Positions 44,184 through 52,343 of a stretch of 64,000 nt of DNA are shown piece by piece. Made by a program: the position numbers and the translations under genes. The DNA comes from Sphingomonas sp. Root720 (GTDB lineage Bacteria; Pseudomonadota; Alphaproteobacteria; Sphingomonadales; Sphingomonadaceae). Numbering within the stretch: position 1 is the stretch's first letter; each line of letters begins with the position of its first letter. The notes under the pieces were generated by a model. The model had not been told where the DNA came from, searched no databases, and worked only from the letters and a program-made list of their open reading frames with translations. The DNA lies in contig NZ_LMID01000011.1 in NCBI RefSeq assembly GCF_001428605.1, positions 553,072 through 617,071 on the forward strand. The letters run 5' to 3'.

Positions 44184-44648
44184 ATGGAGACATGGCCATC
44201 ACCGTCCCATCATCGCCCGATGATCGACGGGTCCCATCCTCAGTCGCTGCTCTATGTCAGCCACAGCTGCCTGGTGCGTCCGCGGGACGACCTCGAAATC
44301 GCCAGGATCATCGAGGTCTCGCGCGAGAGGAACCGCGCCCTCGACGTGACGGGCGCCCTCATCGCGACCTACCGCTTCTTTGCGCAGATCCTCGAAGGTC
44401 CGGATGCGGCGCTCGACGAACTCATGGCAAGCATAGCGCGTGATTGGCGCCACCGGGAGGTGACGGTGGTTCGCCGCGAGGCGCTTTCGGCCCGTCGCTT
44501 CGATGGCTGGTCGATGGCCTATTCCGGGGCAGCGGGCTATGTCGACCGCGACATCGCGCCTCTCTTTACGCGATCGGGGCTCGGTTCCCTGCCCGACACA
44601 GACCGGCTCATTCGCCTGCTCCGCGAATTCGTTCGATCACCCTTGTGA
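44184..44648 (+). CDS. BLUF-domain blue-light receptor
   Basis: 154-aa protein consisting mainly of a BLUF flavin-binding fold: SLLYVSHSCL with the key tyrosine, RNRALDVTGALIATYRFFAQILEGP with the conserved asparagine and the glutamine that rearranges on illumination, and FDGWSMAYSG. A short C-terminal helix region (about 125-154) follows and there is no output enzyme, so it signals by protein contact. Start ATG 44184 has GGGAGGA 8 bp upstream; ATG 44220 is also possible. It sits between two universal stress proteins. Confidence 0.86.
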   Translation: METWPSPSHHRPMIDGSHPQSLLYVSHSCLVRPRDDLEIARIIEVSRERNRALDVTGALIATYRFFAQILEGPDAALDELMASIARDWRHREVTVVRREALSARRFDGWSMAYSGAAGYVDRDIAPLFTRSGLGSLPDTDRLIRLLREFVRSPL

Positions 44649-44709
44649 CCGCTACTCGGGATCGACGCCGGGACGCAGACTCGCCCGGCCGAAAGCCCCA
44701 GGGGCGTCC

Positions 44710-45507
44710 TCAATGGCCGAGCAGCAACGGCAGGGCGCTCGTGGAGAGCAGGCGCTTCGTCACGCCGCCGAAGGCTTCCATCAGGCGGCCATGGTTATAC
44801 GCCCCCATGACCACATAGTCGGCGCGCCACCGCTCGGCCTCCTCGGCGATGAGACGGTCGGCCGCCTGCCGTCGGTCATCGACGGTCCGCACCGACGCGT
44901 GGATGCCGTGCCGGGAAAGATATTCGGCCGCTTCGGTGGGCTCGGCGCGCTCGCCGCCATCACGTGCCATGAAGATCTCGACCTCCTGGGCAAGCGCCAG
45001 CAGAGGCACGCTGGCCCGCATCGTCGCGGCGGCGGACTCCCGGCCGTCCCACGCGACCAGCGCGCGATCGAGCTTGAGGCGCTCGAGGCTGTCAGGCACC
45101 GCCAGCACCGGCTTGCGCACCTGCGTCAGGATCCGGCTCGCGATGTCGCGCATGTCGGGGTAGGGCAGGTCGTCGAGCTGGCGGTTGAGCACGATCATGT
45201 CGGCGAGGGTTGCCGCCGCGATGACGCTTTCGGCGATCGCGCCGGTGACGTCGGCCCAGTCCCAGGCGACATCCTCATGGGCGAGACGCGCGGTCAGCGC
45301 CGTCTTGTTGGCGCTTTCGCGCTCGCGTTCCTCGGCGAGGAGCATCGCGCTGGCCGCACCACTGTAAGGATCGCCGACGATCGCCGGGAAGACGGCGACG
45401 TCGATGCACCGCAAATGGCCGTCGAGCGCCCGCGTGACGTCGAGCGCCGCCTGCAACCGCGCCTCCTGGCCAGCATCGTCATGCACGAGCAACAGGATAT
45501 TCTTCAT
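44710..45507 (-). CDS. Universal stress protein (tandem UspA type), copy 2
   Basis: 265 aa, tandem Usp fold and clear paralogue of the protein at 43271: MKNILLLVHDDAGQEA opening, YVVMGAYNHGRLMEAFGGVT near the end. ATG 45507 has GGAGGCGG upstream. 28 bp downstream of the conserved membrane protein gene and part of an ADH-membrane protein-Usp operon on the minus strand. Stress and energy-starvation roles are usual for the family. Confidence 0.9.
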   Translation of the reverse strand: MKNILLLVHDDAGQEARLQAALDVTRALDGHLRCIDVAVFPAIVGDPYSGAASAMLLAEERERESANKTALTARLAHEDVAWDWADVTGAIAESVIAAATLADMIVLNRQLDDLPYPDMRDIASRILTQVRKPVLAVPDSLERLKLDRALVAWDGRESAAATMRASVPLLALAQEVEIFMARDGGERAEPTEAAEYLSRHGIHASVRTVDDRRQAADRLIAEEAERWRADYVVMGAYNHGRLMEAFGGVTKRLLSTSALPLLLGH

Positions 45508-45535
45508 TGCCGCCTCCATCTTGGCCGACAGCAGG

Positions 45536-46210
45536 CTAGGGCGCGCCCGGCCCGCCAGGAATGCGTGATGATACGGATGGAGCCGCCGCTCCTTCCGCGC
45601 GCGGGGCCTCGGCGGCCGCAGAATCCCCCTCCGCGCGCAGGGCGGCGCGGAAAGCCTCGAGCCGGCCCCGATAGCCTTCGGCATCGCCATAATCGAGAAA
45701 GGCGCGATAGCGCTCATGGGGAGGGCTGATCTGCACGGCGTGCTTGATCGGACACCAATATTGCTCGGTGCGGCTGGACACTTCGCGTACGTAGGCCACC
45801 ACGCCATTGGCGTAGCCGCAATACAGACAGTTGAGCGCCTCGATGCCGTTCAGATAGGCGAGCCGGCCTCGATCGAGAGCGATGAAGTCGCCGCGCCGGA
45901 CCCGCACGATGCCATAGGCCCGAAAGCAGATCGCCTGATACACCGTCGTCCAGATATCGATCAGGACGATCGGGACGATCAGCGAATAGATGATGGGAGC
46001 GGTCAGTACCGCGCCGAGCGACGCGCGGCCGAGATAGGGCGCGAGGCCCATGCGGAGCTTGCGGTGCTCGGCGACAAGACCTTTCTCGAAGGAGACCAGG
46101 CGGCCTTTGAGCGACCAGCCCAGCACCGTGCGGCGGCGCTCGATTTCCCGGTCCAACTCGCCCTGCAGCCGGACGATCTCGTCGGCCAGCGCGGTCATGC
46201 GCTTGGTCAT
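45536..46210 (-). CDS. Conserved membrane protein with a cysteine cluster, unknown function
   Basis: 224 aa. N-terminal coiled coil (about 5-50), hydrophobic segment GAVLTAPIIYSLIVPIVLID near 68-90, then a conserved block YGIVRVRRGDFIALDRGRL and LNCLYCGYANGVVAYVREVS followed by YWCPIKHA. The C-x2-C plus later CP suggests metal or redox function. The block is widely conserved in proteobacterial proteins of unknown function (from memory). Ala/Glu-rich tail. Stop-start overlap of 4 bp with the upstream ADH. Confidence 0.8.
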   Translation of the reverse strand: MTKRMTALADEIVRLQGELDREIERRRTVLGWSLKGRLVSFEKGLVAEHRKLRMGLAPYLGRASLGAVLTAPIIYSLIVPIVLIDIWTTVYQAICFRAYGIVRVRRGDFIALDRGRLAYLNGIEALNCLYCGYANGVVAYVREVSSRTEQYWCPIKHAVQISPPHERYRAFLDYGDAEGYRGRLEAFRAALRAEGDSAAAEAPRAEGAAAPSVSSRIPGGPGAP

Positions 46211-47244
46211 GGCGTGATCAGCACCTTGAGCGCCTGCGTCTCGGCCGCACGGCCGAATGTGTCATATGCGTCGAGAATGGCATCGAGGGTGAAGCGGTGG
46301 GTGATGAGCTTCTGGGGATCGACCTTGCCCGCCGATACCGTCTTGAGCAGCATCGATGTCGTCGCGGTGTCCACCAGTCGCGTGGTGATCGCGATATTCT
46401 GCGACCATAGCCGTTCGAGATGAAGGTCGGCCTTAAGGCCATGGACGCCGATATTGGCGATGATGCCGCCCGCGGCGACGAGATCCTGGCACAGCTCGAA
46501 CGTCGCGGGAACGCCCACCGCCTCGATCGCGGTATCGACCCCGCGTTGCGCGGTGATGTCGCGCACCACGGCTGCGGCGTCTTCTCGGGAGCTGTTCACG
46601 ACATGGGTCGCTCCGAAGCGGCGCGCCATGTCGAGGCGATGGTCGTCGATATCGATCATGATGATCGTGGCCGGCGAGTAGAATTGGGCGGTCAGCAAGG
46701 TTGCCAGCCCGATGGGCCCGGCGCCGACGATCGCGACGCTGGCCCCGGGCTGGACCTTGCCGTTGAGCACGCCGCACTCGAAGCCCGTCGGCAGGATGTC
46801 GCTGAGCATGACGAGCGCCTCCTCGTCGGCGCCGGCGGGAATGCGGTACAGGCTCGTGTCGGCGTGGGGAATGCGCACATATTCGGCCTGCGTTCCGTCG
46901 ATCATATTGCCCAGAATCCATCCGCCGGTTTCGCAATGCGAATACATGCCGCGCCGGCACGACTCGCATCGCCCGCAGCTCGAGATGCACGAGATCAGGA
47001 CATGATCGCCGGGCTTGAAGGTCGATACGCCCGCGCCGACGGAATCGACCACGCCGACTCCCTCATGGCCGAGGACGCGGCCAGGCGTACAGCTCGGCAC
47101 GTCGCCCTTGAGGATGTGGAGGTCGGTCCCGCAGATCGTGGTGTGCGAGATCCGGACCACCGCATCGCCCGGTGCGACGATTTGCGGCTTCGGGTGATCG
47201 TCGAGGCTTTTGAGCCCCGGACCGTGGTAGATGAGTGCCTTCAC
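46207..47244 (-). CDS. Zinc-dependent alcohol dehydrogenase (Zn-type, second copy)
   Basis: 345-aa medium-chain dehydrogenase, distinct from the copy at 40627. Catalytic zinc site ICGTDLHILKGDVP and GHEGVGVVDSVG, structural zinc site SSCGRCESCRRGMYSHC, and dinucleotide fold VAIVGAGPIGLATLL near residue 168. The subgroup (IDGTQAEYVRIPHAD) acts on isopropanol or short alcohols. Start GTG 47244 with GAGGGAG 8 bp upstream. First gene of a three-gene operon; site E lies upstream at 47309-47322. Confidence 0.92.
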   Translation of the reverse strand: MKALIYHGPGLKSLDDHPKPQIVAPGDAVVRISHTTICGTDLHILKGDVPSCTPGRVLGHEGVGVVDSVGAGVSTFKPGDHVLISCISSCGRCESCRRGMYSHCETGGWILGNMIDGTQAEYVRIPHADTSLYRIPAGADEEALVMLSDILPTGFECGVLNGKVQPGASVAIVGAGPIGLATLLTAQFYSPATIIMIDIDDHRLDMARRFGATHVVNSSREDAAAVVRDITAQRGVDTAIEAVGVPATFELCQDLVAAGGIIANIGVHGLKADLHLERLWSQNIAITTRLVDTATTSMLLKTVSAGKVDPQKLITHRFTLDAILDAYDTFGRAAETQALKVLITP

Positions 47245-47308
47245 TGCGGGGCTCCCTCGGGTCGAATGCGCCTCGCGGTTTATGGGGGGAGGGCAAGCCC
47301 TCGAGACA

Positions 47309-47322
47309 TTCGTAGATTCCCG
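47309..47322 (-). promoter_or_regulatory. GGGAAnTnTACGWA-like site E upstream of the ADH-Usp operon
   Basis: Minus-strand CGGGAATCTACGAA, 10 of 12 specified bases, with its 5' end 78 bp before the GTG at 47244 and facing it. It is also 46 bp upstream of arsR on the other strand. Confidence 0.55.
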
Positions 47323-47345
47323 CACGTCCGCTCTTGATACGCTCA

Positions 47346-47369
47346 ATATATCCACTATTCTGGATATAT
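47346..47369 (+). promoter_or_regulatory. ArsR operator overlapping the arsR start codon
   Basis: ATATATCCA-ctattc-TGGATATAT, 9-bp perfect arms with a 6-bp spacer. Its last two bases are the first two of the arsR ATG at 47368. Position and size fit an autoregulatory ArsR/SmtB operator; binding would block both transcription and ribosome access. Confidence 0.75.
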
Positions 47370-47700
47370 GGATATCGAGTCGGCAATAGAGAGTCTTGGT
47401 GCGCTGGCGCAAGGTACGCGCCTCGATGCCTTCCGGCTGCTGGTGAAATGCGAGCCCGAAGGCCTCGCCGCGGGGGAGGTCGCCCGCCAGCTCGACACCC
47501 CTCAAAACACCATGTCGTCTCATCTCGCCGCGCTTTCGCGCGCCGGCCTGATCCGATCGGAGCGTCGAAGCCGCTCGATCATCTACCGCGCCGATCTCGA
47601 TCGGCTGAGGGCGCTGACCCTGTTCCTCGTCAAGGATTGCTGCGGCGGCAAACCCGAATTGTGCGAACCGCTCGTCGCCGAGCTCGTCCCCTGCTGCTGA
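47368..47700 (+). CDS. arsR: ArsR-family arsenic-responsive repressor
   Basis: 110-aa winged-helix repressor. LGALAQGTRLDAFRLLVKCEPEGL opens the fold, and the recognition helix is in NTMSSHLAALSRAGLI, followed by the wing RRSRSIIYRADL. Cysteines that could bind arsenite occur at the C-terminus (VKDCCGGKPELCEPL and the terminal CC), not in the classical CVC of the recognition helix; this matches the C-terminal-cysteine subclass of ArsR. First gene of the ars operon; a palindrome covers its start. Confidence 0.92.
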   Translation: MDIESAIESLGALAQGTRLDAFRLLVKCEPEGLAAGEVARQLDTPQNTMSSHLAALSRAGLIRSERRSRSIIYRADLDRLRALTLFLVKDCCGGKPELCEPLVAELVPCC

Positions 47701-47711
47701 CGGAGCCCATC

Positions 47712-48239
47712 ATGACCGATCGCGTCTTCAACGTCCTGTTCCTGTGTACCGGCAATTCCGCCCGGTCGATCCTTGCGGAGAGCGCGCTCAACGAATTGGG
47801 CGCCCGTCGCTTCCGCGCCTATTCCGCCGGAAGCTTCCCGAAGGGCGCGGTGAATCCCGACGCGATCGCCCTGCTCGAGCGGATCGAATATCCGACCGCC
47901 GGCCTGCGTTCGAAGAGCTGGGACGAGTTTGCCGGACCCGACGCCCCGGTCATGGATTTCGTCTTCACCGTCTGCGACGACGCCGCGGGTGAGATTTGCC
48001 CGATCTGGCCGGGTCATCCGATGACCGCGCATTGGGGCATCGAGGACCCGAGCCTTGTGCAGGGAACCTCGGTCGAGCGGGAGACCGCCTTCGTCACCGC
48101 GCTCCGCTATCTCGAGAACCGCATCAAGCTCTTCGTCGCCCTGCCGTTCGATCGGCTCGACGCGATGGCACTTCGGGCGCGCGTCCGGGAAATCGGCCAT
48201 GGCGAAGGTGCGAGCAGACGTCGCGGGGATGCCGCCTGA
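47712..48239 (+). CDS. arsC: Arsenate reductase, LMW-phosphatase (thioredoxin-linked) type
   Basis: 175-aa arsenate reductase of the low-molecular-weight tyrosine-phosphatase fold. P-loop CTGNSAR (C-x5-R) near residue 11 and the redox cysteines in VCDDAAGEICPIWPG near 85-95. It reduces As(V) to As(III) for export. 11 bp after arsR and overlapping the next gene by 1 bp. Confidence 0.92.
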   Translation: MTDRVFNVLFLCTGNSARSILAESALNELGARRFRAYSAGSFPKGAVNPDAIALLERIEYPTAGLRSKSWDEFAGPDAPVMDFVFTVCDDAAGEICPIWPGHPMTAHWGIEDPSLVQGTSVERETAFVTALRYLENRIKLFVALPFDRLDAMALRARVREIGHGEGASRRRGDAA

Positions 48240-48670
48240 TGTCCATCGATATCGTGATCTACCACAATCCCGATTGCGGGACGTCGCGCAACGCGCTGGC
48301 GGCGATCCGCAACGCCGGCATCGAGCCGCACGTCATCGAGTATCTCAAGACGCCGCCCAATCGTCCGCGCCTGGTTTCGCTCATCGCCCGGATGGGGATT
48401 CCGCCTCGCGCCCTGCTGCGCGAAAAAGGCACGCCCTTCGCGGATCTCGGCCTGGGCGATCCCACGCTCAGCGACGACGAACTCATAGATGCGATGATCG
48501 AGCATCCGATCCTCATCAACCGGCCGATCGTCGTATCGCCGGTCGGCGTGAAGCTATGTCGTCCATCCGAAACCGTGCTCGATCTTCTGCCGGATGCCCG
48601 GCGAGGCGCTTCCGCCGCGGAGGATGGCGGAAAGGACGTCGAGACTGCCGGCAACGGTGTCGGCTCGTGA
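48239..48670 (+). CDS. arsC: Arsenate reductase, glutaredoxin-linked (ArsC) type
   Basis: 143-aa ArsC of the thioredoxin/Spx fold. Catalytic loop [13 protein letters not shown] near residue 8 and the substrate-binding [17 protein letters not shown] near 95. Uses glutathione and glutaredoxin. A second arsenate reductase mechanism in the same operon as the LMW-PTP type. Overlaps acr3 by 4 bp. Confidence 0.93.
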   Translation: MSIDIVIYHNPDCGTSRNALAAIRNAGIEPHVIEYLKTPPNRPRLVSLIARMGIPPRALLREKGTPFADLGLGDPTLSDDELIDAMIEHPILINRPIVVSPVGVKLCRPSETVLDLLPDARRGASAAEDGGKDVETAGNGVGS

Positions 48671-49728
48671 ACGCGACCGTCTCGGCCAAGCCTGCGATCG
48701 GCGGCTTCGAGCGCTATCTGAGCGCCTGGGTCGCGCTCTGCATCGTCGTGGGGATCGCGCTCGGATATGCCTTTCCCGCCCTTTTCGCCGCAATCGCTTC
48801 GGCCGAGATCGCACGCGTCAACCTCGTCGTCGCGTTGCTCATCTGGCTGATGATCGTCCCGATGCTGCTCAAGATCGACCTCGGCGCGCTGGGGTCGGTC
48901 CGCCGGCATTGGAAGGGGGTAGGCGTCACGCTCTTCATCAACTGGGCGGTGAAGCCCTTCTCGATGGCGATGCTTGGCACCCTGTTCCTGGGCGTTCTAT
49001 TCCGGCCATTGCTGCCGCAGTCGGAGATCGGCCCCTACATCGCCGGCTTGATCCTGCTGGCGGCGGCGCCATGCACGGCGATGGTGTTCATATGGTCGAA
49101 CCTGTGCGACGGCGAGCCGACCTATACGCTCAGCCAGGTCGCCTTGAACGATGTCATCATGATGTTCGCCTTTGCGCCTCTCGTCGCGCTGCTGCTCGGC
49201 GTCGCCTCGATCGCGGTTCCCTGGGACACGCTGCTGCTTTCGGTAGCGCTCTACATCGTCGTGCCGGTGATCGCGGCGCAACTCCTGCGCAACGCGCTGA
49301 TATCGGTGGGCGGACAGCAGGCCCTCGATCGACTGCTCGGGGCCATGGGGCCCGTATCGCTGCTCGCGCTGCTGACGACGTTGGTGCTGCTGTTCGGCTT
49401 CCAGGGCCAGGCCATCATTGCCCATCCGCTGGTGATCGCGTTGATCGCGGTGCCGATCCTCATCCAGGTCTATTTCAATGCGGGGCTGGCCTATTGGCTC
49501 AGCAATCGCCTTGGTGTCGCCTGGTGCGTGGCGGCGCCCGCCGCGCTGATCGGCGCCTCGAACTTTTTCGAGCTCGCCGTCGCGGCGGCGATCAGCCTTT
49601 TCGGGCTGGATTCGGGCGCCGCGCTGGCGACCGTGGTCGGTGTGCTGGTCGAGGTGCCGGTAATGCTGTCGGTGGTCCGGATCGCGAAGGCCACGCGTCC
49701 TTGGTACGAGCGGCGCGTGCCGGCATGA
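48667..49728 (+). CDS. acr3: Arsenite efflux permease Acr3
   Basis: 353-aa, about ten transmembrane helices, BART superfamily. N-terminal [22 protein letters not shown]; the essential cysteine in [15 protein letters not shown] near residue 130; later [20 protein letters not shown]. Exports As(III). GTG 48667 start, 4-bp overlap with the upstream reductase, and ATGA overlap with arsH. Confidence 0.95.
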   Translation: MNATVSAKPAIGGFERYLSAWVALCIVVGIALGYAFPALFAAIASAEIARVNLVVALLIWLMIVPMLLKIDLGALGSVRRHWKGVGVTLFINWAVKPFSMAMLGTLFLGVLFRPLLPQSEIGPYIAGLILLAAAPCTAMVFIWSNLCDGEPTYTLSQVALNDVIMMFAFAPLVALLLGVASIAVPWDTLLLSVALYIVVPVIAAQLLRNALISVGGQQALDRLLGAMGPVSLLALLTTLVLLFGFQGQAIIAHPLVIALIAVPILIQVYFNAGLAYWLSNRLGVAWCVAAPAALIGASNFFELAVAAAISLFGLDSGAALATVVGVLVEVPVMLSVVRIAKATRPWYERRVPA

Positions 49729-50492
49729 CCGCGGCATCGGCTTCGAGAGTCGGCTCGTCCCGCCTTCGCGTCCTTGCCGACCCCGACAATATGCCGGCGC
49801 TCGATCGCGCGATCGTGCGCCCCGATCTTGCCGCCGGCCTGGGGTCGCTCGATCGTCCCCCGCGCATTCTCCTGCTCTACGGCTCACTGCGGGAAAGGTC
49901 GTTCAGCCGCCTCGCGGTGGAGGAAGCGGCGCGGCTGCTGATCCTGTTCGGGGCCGAAACGAGGATATTCGATCCTTCGGATCTTCCGCTTCCCGATCAG
50001 GTGAAAGGGGACGATCATCCGGCGGTCCACGAACTGCGCGAACATGCGCTCTGGTCGGAGGGCATGGTCTGGTGCAGTCCCGAGCGCCATGGGCAGATTA
50101 CCGGCATCATGAAGGCGCAGATCGATCATCTCCCGCTGGAGTTCGGCGGTTTGCGACCGACCCAGGGCCGGACGCTCGCGGTCATGCAGGTGTCGGGCGG
50201 GTCGCAATCCTTCAACGCGGTCAATACCCTGCGCCTGCTCGGTCGCTGGATGCGCATGTTCACGATTCCGAACCAGTCGAGCATCGCGATGGCGTGGAAG
50301 GAATTCGACGAAGCGGGCCGGCTGAAACCATCCGGCTATTATGATCGAATCGTCGATGTGATGGAGGAACTGGTGCGGTTCACCGTCCTCACCCGGGGCC
50401 ATGCCGGCAAGCTCGTCGATCGCTATTCGGAACGCAAGGCCGCCGCGAGCGAGGGCGCAACAAGCGACCTTGCCACCAGATCGATCGCCTGA
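49725..50492 (+). CDS. arsH: Arsenical resistance flavoprotein ArsH
   Basis: 255-aa NADPH-dependent FMN reductase. FMN-phosphate loop [13 protein letters not shown] near residue 47, [18 protein letters not shown] near 112 and [13 protein letters not shown] near 160. ArsH oxidises trivalent organoarsenicals and reduces some quinones/azo dyes. Last gene of the operon. Confidence 0.94.
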   Translation: MTAASASRVGSSRLRVLADPDNMPALDRAIVRPDLAAGLGSLDRPPRILLLYGSLRERSFSRLAVEEAARLLILFGAETRIFDPSDLPLPDQVKGDDHPAVHELREHALWSEGMVWCSPERHGQITGIMKAQIDHLPLEFGGLRPTQGRTLAVMQVSGGSQSFNAVNTLRLLGRWMRMFTIPNQSSIAMAWKEFDEAGRLKPSGYYDRIVDVMEELVRFTVLTRGHAGKLVDRYSERKAAASEGATSDLATRSIA

Positions 50493-50539
50493 CCCCAGCG
50501 ATTCCCGAGGCGCAGGACTCTCCTCGGTCCTGGATGGAC

Positions 50540-50553
50540 CGGAACATTACGTA
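50540..50553 (+). promoter_or_regulatory. GGGAAnTnTACGWA-like site F upstream of the DksA fusion
   Basis: CGGAACATTACGTA, 10 of 12 specified bases, facing the gene at 50710 but 170 bp away, the longest distance in the set. Confidence 0.45.
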
Positions 50554-50709
50554 AGGCGGCTTCCTCGCGTGATGCTTATCGCAATCGATCAGGCTTGGCC
50601 TTGATCGTCGAAGCAGGCCGCAACCCTGTGAACGAGCCCGATTCAGGTCAGCTGCGGAAGCGCGCGGCGCTTCCACTTCAGGCGACCAGGGCCAGAACGG
50701 AGCGACCCC

Positions 50710-51252
50710 ATGACCCGTTTCACCGTAGCGTTCTACAACGAGCTGCCGGACTCGACCGGGCACGATCATCATGTATGCCAACGCACCATCGAAATCGCCG
50801 AAGCCCAGGACGAAGCGCAAGCCATCGAGCAGGCGATCGCCGAGTTCGAGCGGACCGAGGACGTCACCGACTGGCAACTGCACGCCCGAACGATCAAATG
50901 TTCGCCGTCGACAGGATGTTTGGCGGATCGCAACGCTGTCGCAGAGGCCTTGACCCAGCGGCTCGGCGATCTCCTCCGCCGCAGCAATAACGTCGAAGAT
51001 GAGCTTCGGCACGGCCTGGATGCCGATTCCGTCGAGCAGGCAACCGACCTCGCCGATGACCAGGCCCTGGCAGAACTCGACGCCGTGTTGCTGAAGGAAG
51101 TCGCCGATATCCGTCGGGCTTTGCTGCGGATAGAGCGCGGAGATTATGGATCATGCGTTCGCTGCGGCGGACCGATCGGCGATGCGAGACTTGAGGCGCT
51201 CCCCACCGCTTCGCTTTGCATGGCGTGCGCCGAGGAAGACCGGCTCGCCTGA
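50710..51252 (+). CDS. DksA/TraR-type zinc-finger protein with an extra N-terminal domain
   Basis: 180 aa. The C-terminal half is a DksA/TraR module: a coiled-coil arm (DQALAELDAVLLKEVADIRRAL) and the four-cysteine finger CVRCGGPIGDARLEALPTASLC-AC. The N-terminal 65 residues (MTRFTVAFYNELPDSTGHDH, then EDVTDWQLHARTIKC) look like a compact alpha/beta domain that I recall as a stand-alone small protein elsewhere. If DksA-like, it would bind RNA polymerase in the secondary channel and adjust stress promoters. ATG 50710 has GGAGCGA upstream. Confidence 0.82.
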   Translation: MTRFTVAFYNELPDSTGHDHHVCQRTIEIAEAQDEAQAIEQAIAEFERTEDVTDWQLHARTIKCSPSTGCLADRNAVAEALTQRLGDLLRRSNNVEDELRHGLDADSVEQATDLADDQALAELDAVLLKEVADIRRALLRIERGDYGSCVRCGGPIGDARLEALPTASLCMACAEEDRLA

Positions 51253-51284
51253 TCGAGCACCCATCCACCACCGAGGATTTCGAT

Positions 51285-51542
51285 ATGAGCGAACATGGCC
51301 ACGACCTTCACGCAGCCTTTCCCGACGACCACGACATACTGGTCGCCCTGAAAACCGATTCGGCGAAGTTCCGCGAGCTCTGGCTGCGTTATCACGCGCT
51401 GAATGAGGAGATTTTCAATTTGGACGCGGGGCTCGACGCCGGGGCCGACGAGCGCCTCGAGGCGCTCAAGAAGGAGCGTTTGGTATCGCTCGACGAAGTC
51501 GCCTCGATGATCGCGACGAAGAGGCAGGCTGAAAAGGGATGA
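51285..51542 (+). CDS. DUF465 (YdcH-type) small coiled-coil protein
   Basis: 85 aa. HDILVALKTDSAKFRELWLRYH and the helical ERLEALKKERLVSLDEVASMI match the YdcH/DUF465 hairpin pattern, extended by a histidine-rich N-terminus (MSEHGHDLHAAF). 32 bp after the DksA fusion, so probably co-transcribed. Function unknown. Confidence 0.82.
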   Translation: MSEHGHDLHAAFPDDHDILVALKTDSAKFRELWLRYHALNEEIFNLDAGLDAGADERLEALKKERLVSLDEVASMIATKRQAEKG

Positions 51543-51661
51543 ACTGATTTTCGCCTGCGGAGATCGCCGATCGCGGCTCCGCGACCGCCGCCAGCTTCGG
51601 GCTACTACGCATGGCCGGCCGCGCGGTCCGCGTGGAAGGCATATTACAATATCCATGTTGC

Positions 51662-52291
51662 ATGAGCTTTAACGTGACCCGACTCTCCTTCCCCGCTGCC
51701 CGCTTCCTTGTCGGCTGCTCGACCGTCCTGCTCCTGCTGAGCGCGGAAGCGGGCAACGGCGCCCTGCTGTCCGAGGCTTCGGGATCTCAATTGACCACGC
51801 CCGCAGTGGCGCGCGTCCCGTTGGCTGCGACCTGCTGGGTCGTACCAGGTGTCGAGGTGGTTCCGCCCGTGAAAGCGCGCAGTCCGCGCCGCAAGGCGGT
51901 CTCGGCACGCGCGCACCACCAGGTCCGCCGCCCCGTCAAGGTGCGCCATCGTCGGGCGGCCCGGACGCCCCTGGCGGCGAAGACATCGACGCCGCGGCCC
52001 CATGTGGAATGCTTCTATTTCGAGCCGCGCATAGTCACGGTCGAACCCTTCGCCGATGAGATGGCGCGGCTCATGGAGCCGGTCGCGACTGATGACGTCG
52101 CGATCCAGAAGCTCCTCCAGAAGCGCCAGCGCCGTCCTCGCCGCCATCGCCCGGAACCGGCGCTGCCGGCCGCCCCCGAGCCGGGGACCTGGTTGATGAT
52201 GGTCAGCGGCTTCGCAGCGGTTGGAATCGCGCTGCGCCGGCGGCGGCTGTCGAGCGATGGGGGCGACGGGACCGAAGCACGTTCAGGATAA
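51662..52291 (+). CDS. Basic exported protein with PEPxxWA-CTERM-like sorting tail
   Basis: 209 aa. Signal-peptide-like N-terminus (FLVGCSTVLLLLSAEAGNGA), a long Arg/Pro/Ala-rich middle, and a C-terminal PEPGTWLMMVSGFAAVGIAL followed by RRRR. This is the sorting-signal layout of sphingomonad PEP-CTERM proteins, normally processed by an exosortase; no exosortase gene is in the window. The bulk of the protein has no recognisable domain and could be a cell-surface component. Confidence 0.72.
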   Translation: MSFNVTRLSFPAARFLVGCSTVLLLLSAEAGNGALLSEASGSQLTTPAVARVPLAATCWVVPGVEVVPPVKARSPRRKAVSARAHHQVRRPVKVRHRRAARTPLAAKTSTPRPHVECFYFEPRIVTVEPFADEMARLMEPVATDDVAIQKLLQKRQRRPRRHRPEPALPAAPEPGTWLMMVSGFAAVGIALRRRRLSSDGGDGTEARSG

Positions 52292-52343
52292 ATGATCTCG
52301 GGCCGTGGCGGTGCTGAAACGGCCTCGGGTTCGTCCGGGGCGA

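Noticed and set aside
45787..45795. A further TACGTA core inside the conserved membrane protein gene
   Set aside because: It is inside a coding region and the GGGAA half is absent, so it is not part of the seven-site set.
47334..47346. TTGATACGCTCAA as an FNR box near arsR
   Set aside because: The half-sites are one base too close (5-bp instead of 6-bp spacing between TTGA and TCAA), so it does not fit the dyad.
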